The notes beneath the pieces were generated by a model. It did not search any database, was not told the DNA's origin, and saw only the letters and a program-made list of their open reading frames with translations. This document shows, piece after piece, positions 31,816-41,180 of a DNA stretch of 64,000 nt (the first letter of the stretch is position 1; the number at the start of each line of letters is the position of its first letter). The stretch is from the NCBI GenBank assembly GCA_905178155.1, contig CAJINV010000005.1, forward strand, positions 3,950,918 to 4,014,917. The letters are read 5' to 3'. This stretch comes from Amoebophrya sp. A120 (Eukaryota; Sar; Dinophyceae; Syndiniales; Amoebophryaceae). The translations under genes and the position numbers were made by a program.

Positions 31816-33386
31816 TTACTTCATTTTACACACGGCGACCATGCCGCCCTCGATTGGCAGCGTTGCTCCGTTAATCATACCGGACTGCGTTGTGTCCAGA
31901 AGAAACAAGACCGGTTTCACAACGTCACTCTCCTCCGCAAACTGCTCCAGCGGAATGCGCGTGAGCATCGGACCTCCCTTCGCGGGATCCCCCCACACAC
32001 GGCGTCCCATTGGTGTCATGATGACCTGCAGAGATAAAATTTAAATTTTCCTCCTCACGGATCTCCACCGGGGATCAAGGTCTATCTGTCATCAGAGAGC
32101 TGGGTTAGTTGTTTTGTCTCCATCGCCCTCGCGAGCTAGGCAGAAGACCATCGTGAGAACGAACTATTTCTCATCACATTTTTAAGGTCGCGCAATTCTC
32201 GCTTCGGAGCCTTACTCTCCAGGTGTTCCTGGAGTTCATGCACCATTTTGTTGCACTGCACGAAAATGATCATGCTTCAGGCAATATCAGAGAGCTGGGT
32301 TAGTTGTTTTGTCTCCACCGCCCTCGCGAGCTAGCAGAAGACCATCGTGAGAACGAACTATTTCTCATCACTGAATCGTATTACCTGAAAATCCATGTAC
32401 TAAATTTTAGTTGGGAAATCGCGTCTCTCCCGGATGAATCTGGCCTGTTCTCAAACCAAAAACGCTTGAGGTCGCTCGTAGATTTAGATTTGGACCAAAA
32501 GTCATTTTCGTGCCGTCTTGTATGCAACATCAGAGAGCTGGGTTAGTTGTTTTGTCTCCACCGCCCTCGCGAGCTAGCAGAAGACCATCGTGAGAACGAA
32601 CTATTTCTCATCACGAAAGTCCAATTTTGACCAGATCACGGAAAGATAAGTATTTACTGGATCATCTTTTTCCCATGGAACGAAGTTTTCAAACAAAAGA
32701 TTTTTCTCAGCTGCTATGCGAGTTCGAGTGGTTCGAAAATTTGCATCGAATTCGCTGAGGGGAATCAAAATCAATCTTCTTGCGAAAAGATGAAAAAGGT
32801 TGTACTATACCGTTGGATTCACCGCGTTGCAGCGTATTTTGTGCGGTCCTAGTTCGAGCGCTGCTGTTTTTGTGAGCAAATCTAGTGCGCCCTTGCTCAT
32901 GGAGTAGCTGGTATGGTCCTCCAGTGCGAACAAACTCGCCTGCGAGCTGATATTCACGATGGACTTCTGCTTCACCGCCTCAGCATCCCCGGTGGCGAGC
33001 ATTTTCTTCACTGCTTTCTGCGTGCAGAGCAGCGGCGCGAAGGAGTTTACCTTCATCACCTCGGTCCAGGCTTCCTCGGTCACGTCCATCAGGGACTGGG
33101 GAATCGACATCCCCGCGTTGTTGACCAGAAAGTGCAGGTCGTCCACTTGCGCCAGTGCCTCATCCAGGACGGCCCCCGCATTTTCTTTTCCCAGGTCGCC
33201 CTGGACGGGGAGAATTTTCTCGGACCCATACTCTTTCACGAGCGAGTCCAGGTCCTCTTGCGAGCGGGTGATCGCGACCACTTTACCGATACCGGCCTCA
33301 ACCAAACCGCCGACCAACGCGCGCCCCAGGCCCTTCCCGGCACCCGTCACTAGCGCGGTTTTACCCGAAAGACCAGCTGTCATCAT
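31816..33386 (-). CDS. L-xylulose reductase (DCXR)-like short-chain dehydrogenase; snoRNA host gene
   Basis: Two exons, 32811-33386 and 31816-32025, joined in phase 0 across a 785-bp GT-AG intron (GTATAG...TCTGCAG), total 786 nt (261 aa). The cofactor loop is TGAGKGLG, followed by LVNNAGMSI, the catalytic Ser region IVNISSQASLF, the catalytic pair in YSMSK, and NPTVIMTPMGRRVW across the junction. The C-terminal SGMINGATLPIEGG is typical of L-xylulose reductase and carbonyl-reductase relatives. In the family it reduces L-xylulose or dicarbonyls with NADPH; the exact substrate here is not proven. Length fits the ~245-residue family. The intron carries three copies of one C/D snoRNA. The first of two tandem ATGs (33386) is taken as the start. 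Confidence 0.93.
32088..32181 (-). ncRNA. Box C/D snoRNA, type S copy 1 (snR69-like LSU guide)
   Basis: Minus strand: box C GTGATGA (32171-32177), box D CTGA (32092-32095). The guide AACCCAGCTC before box D is complementary to LSU GAGCUGGGUU. Five from D falls on the C of GAGC, which I recall as C2948 in yeast, guided by snR69. Similarity among the three copies stops sharply at the C and D boxes. Confidence 0.8.
32283..32375 (-). ncRNA. Box C/D snoRNA, type S copy 2 (snR69-like LSU guide)
   Basis: Box C GTGATGA (32365-32371), box D CTGA (32287-32290); 85 nt nearly identical to copy 1, with the same 10-nt LSU guide. Flanking DNA is unrelated to that of the other copies. Confidence 0.8.
32526..32618 (-). 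ncRNA. Box C/D snoRNA, type S copy 3 (snR69-like LSU guide)
   Basis: Box C GTGATGA (32608-32614), box D CTGA (32530-32533), same guide. It is the copy nearest the donor side of the xylulose-reductase-like gene intron. Confidence 0.8.
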
Positions 33387-33675
33387 AATTTCTTGCTCGT
33401 TTCCAGAACGACTCAGTGGTAACCCTTTTCTCGAGCAAAAGACATACCGTCGTGTATCAATCTATTACCACGAACATCTTGTTCTTCAAGAAACAAATCT
33501 CGACCTTGCATTCGCATCCCGTTCCCGCCTCTCGATAATTCACTTGAAGTACAGCACAGAGCTCGACGGGCTAAAAGAACGCTCTCAAGACACGCAACAA
33601 TTCTTGTGCCTGGTGGCGTACTTCAAGGGGATATCAGTCATGTACATACTAGCAGGACTTTGCAGTGCATCTTAG

Positions 33676-35073
33676 TTAGTAGCACGCCAGGATTTGTTTT
33701 GCTCTGGCGACATTGGCATCTCGATGCGAACTAGATCGCAGGTCGATGTAGTACCTAGTTTGCTCTTGCTGTCGCAGCTTCGCGTGACTGTGTCGCGGCC
33801 ACGACAGAGGAGGGTGGACAGTGAAGAAACGCTTTAATTCAACTGTGGCGGCGCTGCCGCCGCCAGCAGACACCGCATTTACTAGTTCTTTTTCATTTTC
33901 CCGAGAGCGCAAGTAATTCTCAGCCACACTTTTGGGAAATATGAAGATCCCGACGACAGGGCGTTCTGGTAGCGACGGGTCGAAATGGATTGCGCACACG
34001 AAATCCAACCGGCGAAGTTCTTCCATGGTCAGGGAGCGCTCTCGCGGACCTCCAATGCCAACAGCCATCTCGAGATATGTGTGCTGCTTGTAGTTGGTGT
34101 GGCCGGTGATTGTGCGGTGCAGGATACGGCGCGTCCCAATCCGGCTGTTGTGCACTGCGTACTCCTCTTGCCCCAACAAAAATTCAACGAAGAATCCACA
34201 ATGGGTGTAAAGCTTGTCTTGCACATCTAACATGTAGTGATACAAACACGCGGAGCGGGCTTCCGCGCCTGTGAGGGAGTGCAACCAGAAGCGCCTCGGG
34301 TATGCCGATGAAGAATTCCACTTTTGTTCCAGCTCCGCGATAACTTCTGTTGGCGATACCTTATCGTGATCGAAGAGCTTGACGTCAGTTGGACCAGATT
34401 CAAGTGCTTTCCCGGATAACGAAAGGATGACATCGCGGTGTGGGACTGCACAAAATGCGGGTAGGTCCCGTTTATTCCGGCAGTGGTTCACTCTATAGAG
34501 CAGGTTCCCGTCCTTATCGATTGTGTCACGTTGAGTTGTACGCAAATGCAGTGCTTGCCACATATCGATGCTACCCGGCTGGGAACTGCAAAATTGAGTT
34601 TGATGAAATCGAAAAAGCATGATGCCTCCAACTACGAAAGGCATTCCAGTGAACTCGAGCCGCTTCTCTATTCGACAGATGCTTTCTGCGAAGTATTTAG
34701 CGGCAACTGCCCGGAAGAAAAATGAATTCCGACCAGTTTCTCGGGAGGGTCCGTGCCTTGGTGTTTTCGTGTGAGTCTCCTGTGGCGGCGACACAATTTT
34801 CTTAGGAACAGCAACATCCGTCGACAGCGCGGCAGCTGTAGAAGAGTGTCTTCGTGGAGAGTAGCGAGATGCAATCTTAAAATGGTAACTATGCTGATAG
34901 TTTTGAATAGGGCGGCGAAGCCACATCAGCAATGTGCGCGATTCGTGTAAGGCCCACAGACGATTCCCTCGAGTTTCCGGCTTCGATCGAACCGCGGACC
35001 AACGCACGCGCCCCAGGTCCTTCCCGGCACCCGTCACTAGTACGGTCTTTCCGCTGCACAAGCTAGACTGCAT
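33676..35073 (-). CDS. Unknown 465-codon ORF with frameshifted DCXR fragment at its 5' end
   Basis: An open frame from ATG 35073 to TAG 33676. Residues 1-22 (MQSSLCSGKTVLVTGAGKDL) copy the start of the neighbouring xylulose-reductase-like gene, but a 2-bp change then throws the copy out of frame. The first 30 residues are therefore probably a chance fusion, and the true start may be internal or spliced. Further on are FFFRAVAAKYFAESICR, FWLHSLTGAEARSACLYHYM and RRLDFVCAIHFDPSLPERP, with balanced composition and no low complexity. I recognise no family. No membrane helix is evident. The ORF ends 290 bp upstream of the DCXR start in the same orientation. Confidence 0.5.
   Translation of the reverse strand: MQSSLCSGKTVLVTGAGKDLGRVRWSAVRSKPETRGNRLWALHESRTLLMWLRRPIQNYQHSYHFKIASRYSPRRHSSTAAALSTDVAVPKKIVSPPQETHTKTPRHGPSRETGRNSFFFRAVAAKYFAESICRIEKRLEFTGMPFVVGGIMLFRFHQTQFCSSQPGSIDMWQALHLRTTQRDTIDKDGNLLYRVNHCRNKRDLPAFCAVPHRDVILSLSGKALESGPTDVKLFDHDKVSPTEVIAELEQKWNSSSAYPRRFWLHSLTGAEARSACLYHYMLDVQDKLYTHCGFFVEFLLGQEEYAVHNSRIGTRRILHRTITGHTNYKQHTYLEMAVGIGGPRERSLTMEELRRLDFVCAIHFDPSLPERPVVGIFIFPKSVAENYLRSRENEKELVNAVSAGGGSAATVELKRFFTVHPPLSWPRHSHAKLRQQEQTRYYIDLRSSSHRDANVARAKQILACY
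34977..35073 (-). pseudogene. Partial duplicate of the DCXR 5' coding end, frameshifted
   Basis: About 95 bp match codons 1-32 of the gene at 31816-33386. GTGACGGGTGCCGGGAAGG is identical; GGGGCGCGTGCGTTGGTC compares with GGGGCGCGCGTTGGTC in the intact gene, a 2-bp insertion. The match continues in the shifted frame to GAAGCCGG. This shows a tandem partial duplication of the SDR start. Confidence 0.8.
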
Positions 35074-35759
35074 ACTGCCTATGGGGAATCAAGTAATCTT
35101 CTGTGATAAATCTGTGCATCCGCATCGTGCATTGATGCTTGTCGAAATAGCAGACCACCGAGACGAGATCTTCACCATGCAGTACTAGAATTTCTCTCAC
35201 TTCGAAAGGCTCCGCTCTCGTAAAAATATCATAAGGACTGCACTATTGGCCGGGTGGCAAGCACCAAACAGGAACTCGCAGATGAGCCAGGTGGCTCGCT
35301 CGTCCTACCGGTTCTATACACCGTGCGCTACGGGTTCGCCACACGCCCGGAGTTTCAGGGCCTTAGCGGGAGCTTTGTCAAATTGAAATAATCAGACTCA
35401 GTATATTACGTTTCTGTATTTTCAACAAACGACACGTGCCGCGCTATGCACGTGGAGGAAGTGGCACCAGCTTCCAAAGTATTTCTAGAAAATTTTGCAA
35501 ACAACAGCTTTTATAATTTCCACACGGGCACGAGCCAAAACTCGTACGATGATTCTACACTTTAGTCTTCCCCGCCCTTTGGTCACGCGGACGAAGGTTT
35601 CCCAAGGTGGAAAGATAGATATGAAACACACTCTCTACTTCTATAGTTACAAACTGATTTTCAATTTCATTTTCGATAAAAAGGAGGGGTACATTTACTC
35701 AGGCTTAGTCCAGACAATCACAAATTGCATTTTGGAGTCCCTTGCATGTCCCTGTCACT
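35074..35759. other. Intergenic, possible introner-end remnant
   Basis: Mostly featureless AT-rich DNA. At 35687-35706 the string GGGGTACATTTACTCAGG resembles one family-1 introner end, but no partner end was found nearby. Confidence 0.35.
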
Positions 35760-37149
35760 CTACCCTATCGGAGATGTTGCAACTTCATCGCCCTCTGCCA
35801 CTGCGTCAAGCATCGGCACGCTTGGGCCGGCGTCGGAAGTGCCTGTGGTGCGGCGGTTCCTCAGAGCTAGCCTGGGCGCCCCGTGTCGCGGCGAATTTTG
35901 TCGTGCCGGCGGTAAAGCTAGTGTGGTAGGAGGGGTCGGGCCACTGCTGCTGCTGCTGCTCGCCAAGGCACTGCCGTCGAAGACCGAAGTCGTGGGCGCT
36001 TGTGGTGGCAGAAATATCGCAGCGGCCTCGTGTCTTGCTTCTTCACGAAGGAAACGTTCCGGCTGCGCGCTATACGGAATCTCCTGATCCAGTGGTCCTA
36101 CGCTTGTGTAGACGGAGGGTGTCGTCCGAGGGCTGAGAAATCCTAGTCCCGCGGCATTTCGACTACCGGGCGGAGAACCGAATGACGCCGCAGGGCTGAT
36201 AGTAAAGGCAATTCGTTCTTATACTTAATACTTTACAAAGCTACGAATCGCAGGCGTTTGGGCATCGGCAAACTCCCTTGAAATATAAATATATGATCTG
36301 ATGCTACAAACACAAAGTAGCGGAGTATAGGTTTGTGAAAATTAGGCATGAAGCACCGAGCAACTCCATCTAGACTTTGACACGCTTTTTTTGCAGCAGC
36401 ACAGCCTTCTTTCTATCTTAACTAACAGAGTCAAAAAGTAGAAGGTGTCAGCACTTACCCGAAGGGCAGCTGTGGCTGTGCGTCCTGACTTTGCGGCAAA
36501 ACTGAGTACAAAAAAGGCTGCTGTAGTTGCTGCCCGGTCGTCGCTTCGACGGGCGCACTGTACACGTAGTTGCTGCCGGCTCCGTAGCCGTAGACTGCCG
36601 ACCCATCGGTAGCATACGCGTTTCGCCCCCGTTGCGGCGCGGCGCTGGCGTTTTCGAGGAACTGCGACGGTCCTCCGGTGCGACGTCCCAGATGTACTAC
36701 GTCGGGGCTGCCCTCTCCCGACTGGGGCGCCTCGGCATCGGTCTGCTGGAAAAGCGGTGCCCGAGGAACGGGAAGGTCGCCCGTGCCTTCGCGGGTGCTG
36801 CTGGGGGACCGAAGGTGATGGTGCAGGGCGTTATCCTGCGGTCGGTCGTGGAAAGGCATGCGGGGTGCAAATAGTCCACCGCTCGCCGAGGGTGCCGAGC
36901 CCGAAGCGAGGGCGAGAGCGCCGGAGGCGCTCAGCCGCGAATTGCTGCTCAGGCTGTTGTATGCATTGCAAAAGTATCGTACTAGTATAAAGCGCAATAC
37001 AAATTTTTCCAGAAGGAAAAACGGAATTTGTAATGCTGATTTCGCTAAGAAACAAGATTTGTCACGCATGATTGCAATTAGTACGAGTACGATACTTTTG
37101 CACAGGATATGTTGCTAGAATCCGCCAGGTCCTCCCGACCAAGGAGCAT
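35760..37149 (-). CDS. Low-complexity Ser/Pro/Ala-rich protein (323 aa), unknown
   Basis: Exons 37110-37149, 36459-36954 and 35760-36195 sum to 972 nt in phase. It starts MLLGREDLADSSNSLSSNSR. The middle has REGTGDLPVPRAPLFQQTD, GRRTGGPSQFLENAS and NAYATDGSAVYGYGAGSNYV; the tail has YSAQPERFLREEARHEAAAIF and SVFDGSALASSSSSGPTPP. No domain is recognised; it is likely disordered. The first intron is a family-5 introner with perfect TSD, the second an ordinary GTAAGT...TATCAG intron. Coding status rests on the consistent phases and a clean start and stop, not on homology. Confidence 0.65.
36960..37109 (-). mobile_element. Introner, family 5 (short), in the low-complexity gene
   Basis: 150 bp, ends TATCCTGTGCAAAAGTATCG and, inverted, TATGCATTGCAAAAGTATCG. 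The inverted repeat extends past 25 bp (GTACT). TSD CAACA on both sides. Exact removal gives LADSSNSLSSNSR. Confidence 0.9.
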
Positions 37150-37666
37150 AACGGAAAAACAACGTGTTCATGATGCGCTCACAGACGTTCATATTTGTAT
37201 TTCATCATCTCTAATGGTGTTCATAGAAAAAGTTGATGCGTTTATGCTCATCAGGACGAGATCAACGAGTTCATCGTCTAGAACTATCTCGTTTCCGAAG
37301 TACGCGGAACTGCAGAACCGCCAGCCACTTCTTCTAAATTTCGCATGCAATCCGATTGCACGGTGAGCACATCAGGAATCGGCTTCCGTCTCGTTTCCTA
37401 AAGAGGTACCTCGTCGTAAGCGACAGCCGATCGTGCAACCTGCGGTACCGGCACTCGTGCAAAATCCACACGGTGCTTGACACAACAGTGCCGATGAGAA
37501 TAACGCTCGCGTAGCAACGGTTTATCAAAACCCCGGGGTCAACCTGATGTCGATTTGCGCTTGCTGTCTTCCTTTCGAGATACAAAGACAAACACAATGG
37601 CATGTCCGAAGTACAACTCTGAGCTAGAATGGAATGTCCACTCGCTCCTGCATCTTCCTACCTGAT
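37150..37666. other. Intergenic, nothing recognised
   Basis: Spacer between two unrecognised genes; short ORFs only, no repeats seen. Confidence 0.4.
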
Positions 37667-39475
37667 TTACTTTTCTAGTTCAACATCATATTTCGCCGAA
37701 GAAAGCAACTGAAGGAGTACGCTTTTTTTTCGAAAATTATAACCGAAGACCACCATCGGGCCGATAAGTACCTCCACGCGGAGGCACAGCTGCTGGTCGT
37801 TGGGATTTGGATTGTTCAGGTGCGCATCCCGGATTTCGTTTTTCGCCACGGTTTCCGGTGACAAACCCGGCGGAACCGCCATGAACGTGGTCGTTGTAGT
37901 TCCGTTGTCGACGAGGTCCTTTTGCTCTTCTGCGTTTTTGTTCATGTAAAAGATGACCACGTCGGTGGTTCCCAGCGAGTGAAACGCGGGCGACGTCAGG
38001 CCGGTGAAGAGTCCCACATACCCGACCGACAGGCGGAACAGTTCGTCTTCCGCGTGTAATCCCGTGATCTTGCCCTCCTCCATCGCCTTCAGCCGTTCCA
38101 GCATGGGCATGAGGAACAGCTCCAGATCGGCCACGGAGATCTGCAGCTGCTGGAATTCGGACAACCGGTCCCGCGTCTGCGCGAACAGGGGCGCGAACGC
38201 CGACAGAGTGCCCAGCACCTTCCGACTCAGCCGGGCGCCGGACAGGCCCTGACTCAGCATGCGGCGGATCACGGGGACCGGGAAGCAGGGCCCGATGTGC
38301 ACCCCGGAAGTGGTGTCTTGCTCGTCGTTGGCCCCCGGGAGACTGAACCCCGTCCAGCTGGCCTCGCCCCCCTCCCGGTCGTCGAGCCGCTTCAGCAACT
38401 CCCCGATGTGCTTCTCCAAGTCCTTCAGCTGCGCCGCCTGCTCCGCGGAAAACTGCCGATCGTTCACAGCTTCCGCGTACTTGTCCGTCGTGGTCGTGCT
38501 GGTGGTGGAAGTTCTGGTTCGTGTCGTTGTCGTTTGTGTCCGCGTTTCCGTTTCAGTTCCAGTTTTTCTAGTTGCTGACTTCGACACTGCCGTCTTGGTA
38601 ACCTCCTCATGATCTCCTACTGCTTCATGGGAGCCTGATGTTAAACTCCCATTAGTGTTTTGGGACACAGTATTGGAAGAAGCAAGGTGGTGGTTGTCGC
38701 TTCCTGCTTCCGCGTCGTCGCGAGGGGCGTTTTCACCGTTTGCCTGTTCATCGTCCCCGGTACTACTGGCGGCAACCTTGCTTGGGGAGGCCACCGTCGG
38801 CGCACTTGTGCTAGGCTTTCGAACCGATGTCGTTCTAGTAGTGGCAAAAGCAGCAGCGGGGGCTTTCCCGCGACGCTTCGGACGGTTCGCGGAAGCGGAC
38901 GAGTGAGGTTTTTCATCTTCGCCTCCTGGCCCTTCGTTTTCGATTGCTCTGTCAAGCTCTGCTGGCAGCAGCGTCGTGGTCTCGGTGGATGGATCTGAGC
39001 CATGAAAGTTCGCAGGTTGCTGCTCGGCGAGAGATAGTGACGCGAAGCTCTCGGAGACCGACGAGAGTGCAGAGTCGCCGAGTGCGACAACATTGATGCG
39101 CGGCACGGGATCTTGAGGTCCACTGGCACTGGCTCCTCCTAGCGGCACAGAGAGGAGGAAGCAAACCGCTGCAGGAAGCAGAGTTTTTTTCGGCCTCCTG
39201 AAAAACCTCGAAAGCGGCTTTGCTTTATTTCGACTTCCTGCAGCTCCACTGCGACATGAAGGCTGTGTCACGGCGAGCCTGTCATAGCTTTTGTCGCGGC
39301 TGCTGCCCGGGTCGTTTTGGGAAACATCAACCAGGTCGGTGTTGCTCGGTCGTGACGCTACGGCGTCGACAGCTAACCCCGGGCCTGCGACGCAGATGCA
39401 AGTCCAATGCTCCAGTAAGGAGGCGAACAAGCAGAGCAAATGCAATCTAAGGAGCGATTTCAGGGCTGGCGTCAT
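37667..39475 (-). CDS. Unknown 602-aa secreted or membrane protein with Thr-rich linker
   Basis: Single open frame from ATG 39475. The N-terminus (MTPALKSLLRLHLLCLFASL) reads as a signal peptide or anchor. A second hydrophobic stretch near residues 98-115 (TLLPAAVCFLLSVPLGGASA) could be a membrane helix or a second cleavage region, a layout like bipartite leaders. Residues 150-320 are Ser/Thr/Lys-rich with a near-pure Thr/Arg run (TRTQTTTTRTRTSTTSTTTT), suggesting a glycosylated stalk. Residues 335-600 look folded: LKDLEKHIGELLKRLDDRE, VPVIRRMLSQGLSGARLSRK, LQISVADLELFLMPMLERL and LCLRVEVLIGPMVVFGYNF. No family was recognised. Confidence 0.65.
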   Translation of the reverse strand: MTPALKSLLRLHLLCLFASLLEHWTCICVAGPGLAVDAVASRPSNTDLVDVSQNDPGSSRDKSYDRLAVTQPSCRSGAAGSRNKAKPLSRFFRRPKKTLLPAAVCFLLSVPLGGASASGPQDPVPRINVVALGDSALSSVSESFASLSLAEQQPANFHGSDPSTETTTLLPAELDRAIENEGPGGEDEKPHSSASANRPKRRGKAPAAAFATTRTTSVRKPSTSAPTVASPSKVAASSTGDDEQANGENAPRDDAEAGSDNHHLASSNTVSQNTNGSLTSGSHEAVGDHEEVTKTAVSKSATRKTGTETETRTQTTTTRTRTSTTSTTTTDKYAEAVNDRQFSAEQAAQLKDLEKHIGELLKRLDDREGGEASWTGFSLPGANDEQDTTSGVHIGPCFPVPVIRRMLSQGLSGARLSRKVLGTLSAFAPLFAQTRDRLSEFQQLQISVADLELFLMPMLERLKAMEEGKITGLHAEDELFRLSVGYVGLFTGLTSPAFHSLGTTDVVIFYMNKNAEEQKDLVDNGTTTTTFMAVPPGLSPETVAKNEIRDAHLNNPNPNDQQLCLRVEVLIGPMVVFGYNFRKKSVLLQLLSSAKYDVELEK

Positions 39476-40499
39476 TCCCGGTATCTAAATGGGAGACTAG
39501 TTTCTCACGCCACCGTCGCCGTGCCACCCGAATGAGACAAAAATATATGGAACTTGAGCGGGATCGTCGTTTTTCTTTGTGATCCCTCACTTGCGCGGCG
39601 TCTACTACCTTTTACATCGCACTTGACGGAAAGGGAAAACACCCACGAAAACGAATGCAATCTGAGGTGAATTCAAGATGAGGGGTATTAGATAAAAAAA
39701 CGAAAAGGAAAAGACTACGCACAAATACGCAATAGGGAATACGAACGAAGGAGGCTCTGCAAGAAGGCCCACCGAGTGAATGAAGAAGGAAGAAAATCCA
39801 GTACTATCGCAGAACAACAAAAGAAAAGGCTCTTCTTTCGAAGCACATTATCAACTATCATGGGTTGTTTTTGTCTCTATATTTCTCTTGTTTTTTTATT
39901 GTATTTGTACAACACGGTGTGCAACGACAACATTCAAAAACAAAGTAAAACAATTCTCGTCTATCACCACATGCGTGGTTGCTAGGAAACCCCTCGTTCA
40001 TTGAATGTGAATCTAGATCACTTTGTCGAATAGAATTCAATTTACGATTTTTCTCGTTCATTGTACAAAAAAAAAGCTCAGAGCTCTCCTCGGAAAGATG
40101 TTGCTTGTCAAATCAAAGTTTCGTTTCTGAATTCGAAGTTCGAATATCAGTTTGTCAAATCAAAGTTTCATTTCAGCATCAGACCGCGCTCCTGAAAGCG
40201 GAGGCTTGTTCGTTCTATTCGTGATTTTGGTAGTAATAAAATGTCATACATTTTGGTGTAGCGAAAAACAGAAGATTAATATACGGCCTATAGGAGGAGC
40301 GAGAAGATGCCGACGCTGCAAGATGTCTCACAGGAGGCAATAACAAAGTTTCATCCTATTTTTTGCCTCTGCCAGAAGCAGTGCCCCCTGTCTTGGTAGT
40401 GATTTGGACCAACTTTTTATCGGCCAAGAAAATCGAAAAAAAATCCGGTGGCGCGGCGAAACTGTAGAGGCCAGAGCCAACCAACGTAAGGGGGGCGAT
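39476..40499. other. AT-rich intergenic region
   Basis: About 1 kb of AT-rich DNA upstream of the 602-aa gene. It contains a short direct repeat, TTGTCAAATCAAAGTTTC, at about 40106 and 40152. No gene was recognised. Confidence 0.4.
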
Positions 40500-41180
40500 T
40501 CCCGATTCCCGAATTTTGCATTGCTCAAAATCGATTTTGCATTCCCGCAGACGCGGATTTCACAAAATCGATTTTGCATTGCACGAAACCGAATCCCGCA
40601 AAATCGATTTTGCATTGCACAAAATCGATTTTGTATTGCACAGCATCGATTTTGCGTTGCACAAAACCGAATCCCGATTTTGCAGTGCACAAAATCGATT
40701 TTGCATTGCACAAAACCGAAAGCAGCAAAATCGATCTTGCATTGCACAGAAACGATTTTGCATTGCACAAAACCGAATCCCGATTTTGCATTGCACAAAA
40801 TGGATTCTGCATTCCCGCAGACGCGGATTGCACAAAATCGATTTTGCATTGCACAAAACCGAATCCCGCAAAATCGATTTTGCATTGCACAAAATCGATC
40901 TTGCATTGCACAAAATCGATTTTGCACTGCACAAAATCGATTTTGCTCTGCACAAAACCGAATCCCGATTCTGCATTGCACAAAACCGAATCCCGCAAAA
41001 TCGATTTTGCATTGCACAAAATCGATTTTGCATGGCACACAACGCAGATTGCACAAAATCGAAGCCGCAGACGCGGATTGCACAAAACCCCTCCTCCAGA
41101 CGCGCAATCCCGCAGATTGCACAAAATCGATTTTCCATTCCCCCAGAACGCAGCGCCGACCACAAGGCCGGTTTTGAGCT
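40500..41180. repeat. Palindromic minisatellite built on AAAATCGATTTT
   Basis: Degenerate tandem units of roughly 20-25 bp, consensus CAAAATCGATTTTGCATTGC alternating with CAAAACCGAATCCCG. The core AAAATCGATTTT is a perfect 12-bp palindrome, with around 14 exact copies here. Long ORFs cross the array on both strands in several frames because the unit lacks stops; their translations are pure repeats and I do not treat them as genes. Confidence 0.95.

Noticed and set aside
35687-35706. Family-1-like introner end (GGGGTACATTTACTCAGG)
   Set aside because: No partner inverted end or duplication nearby; too short to call.
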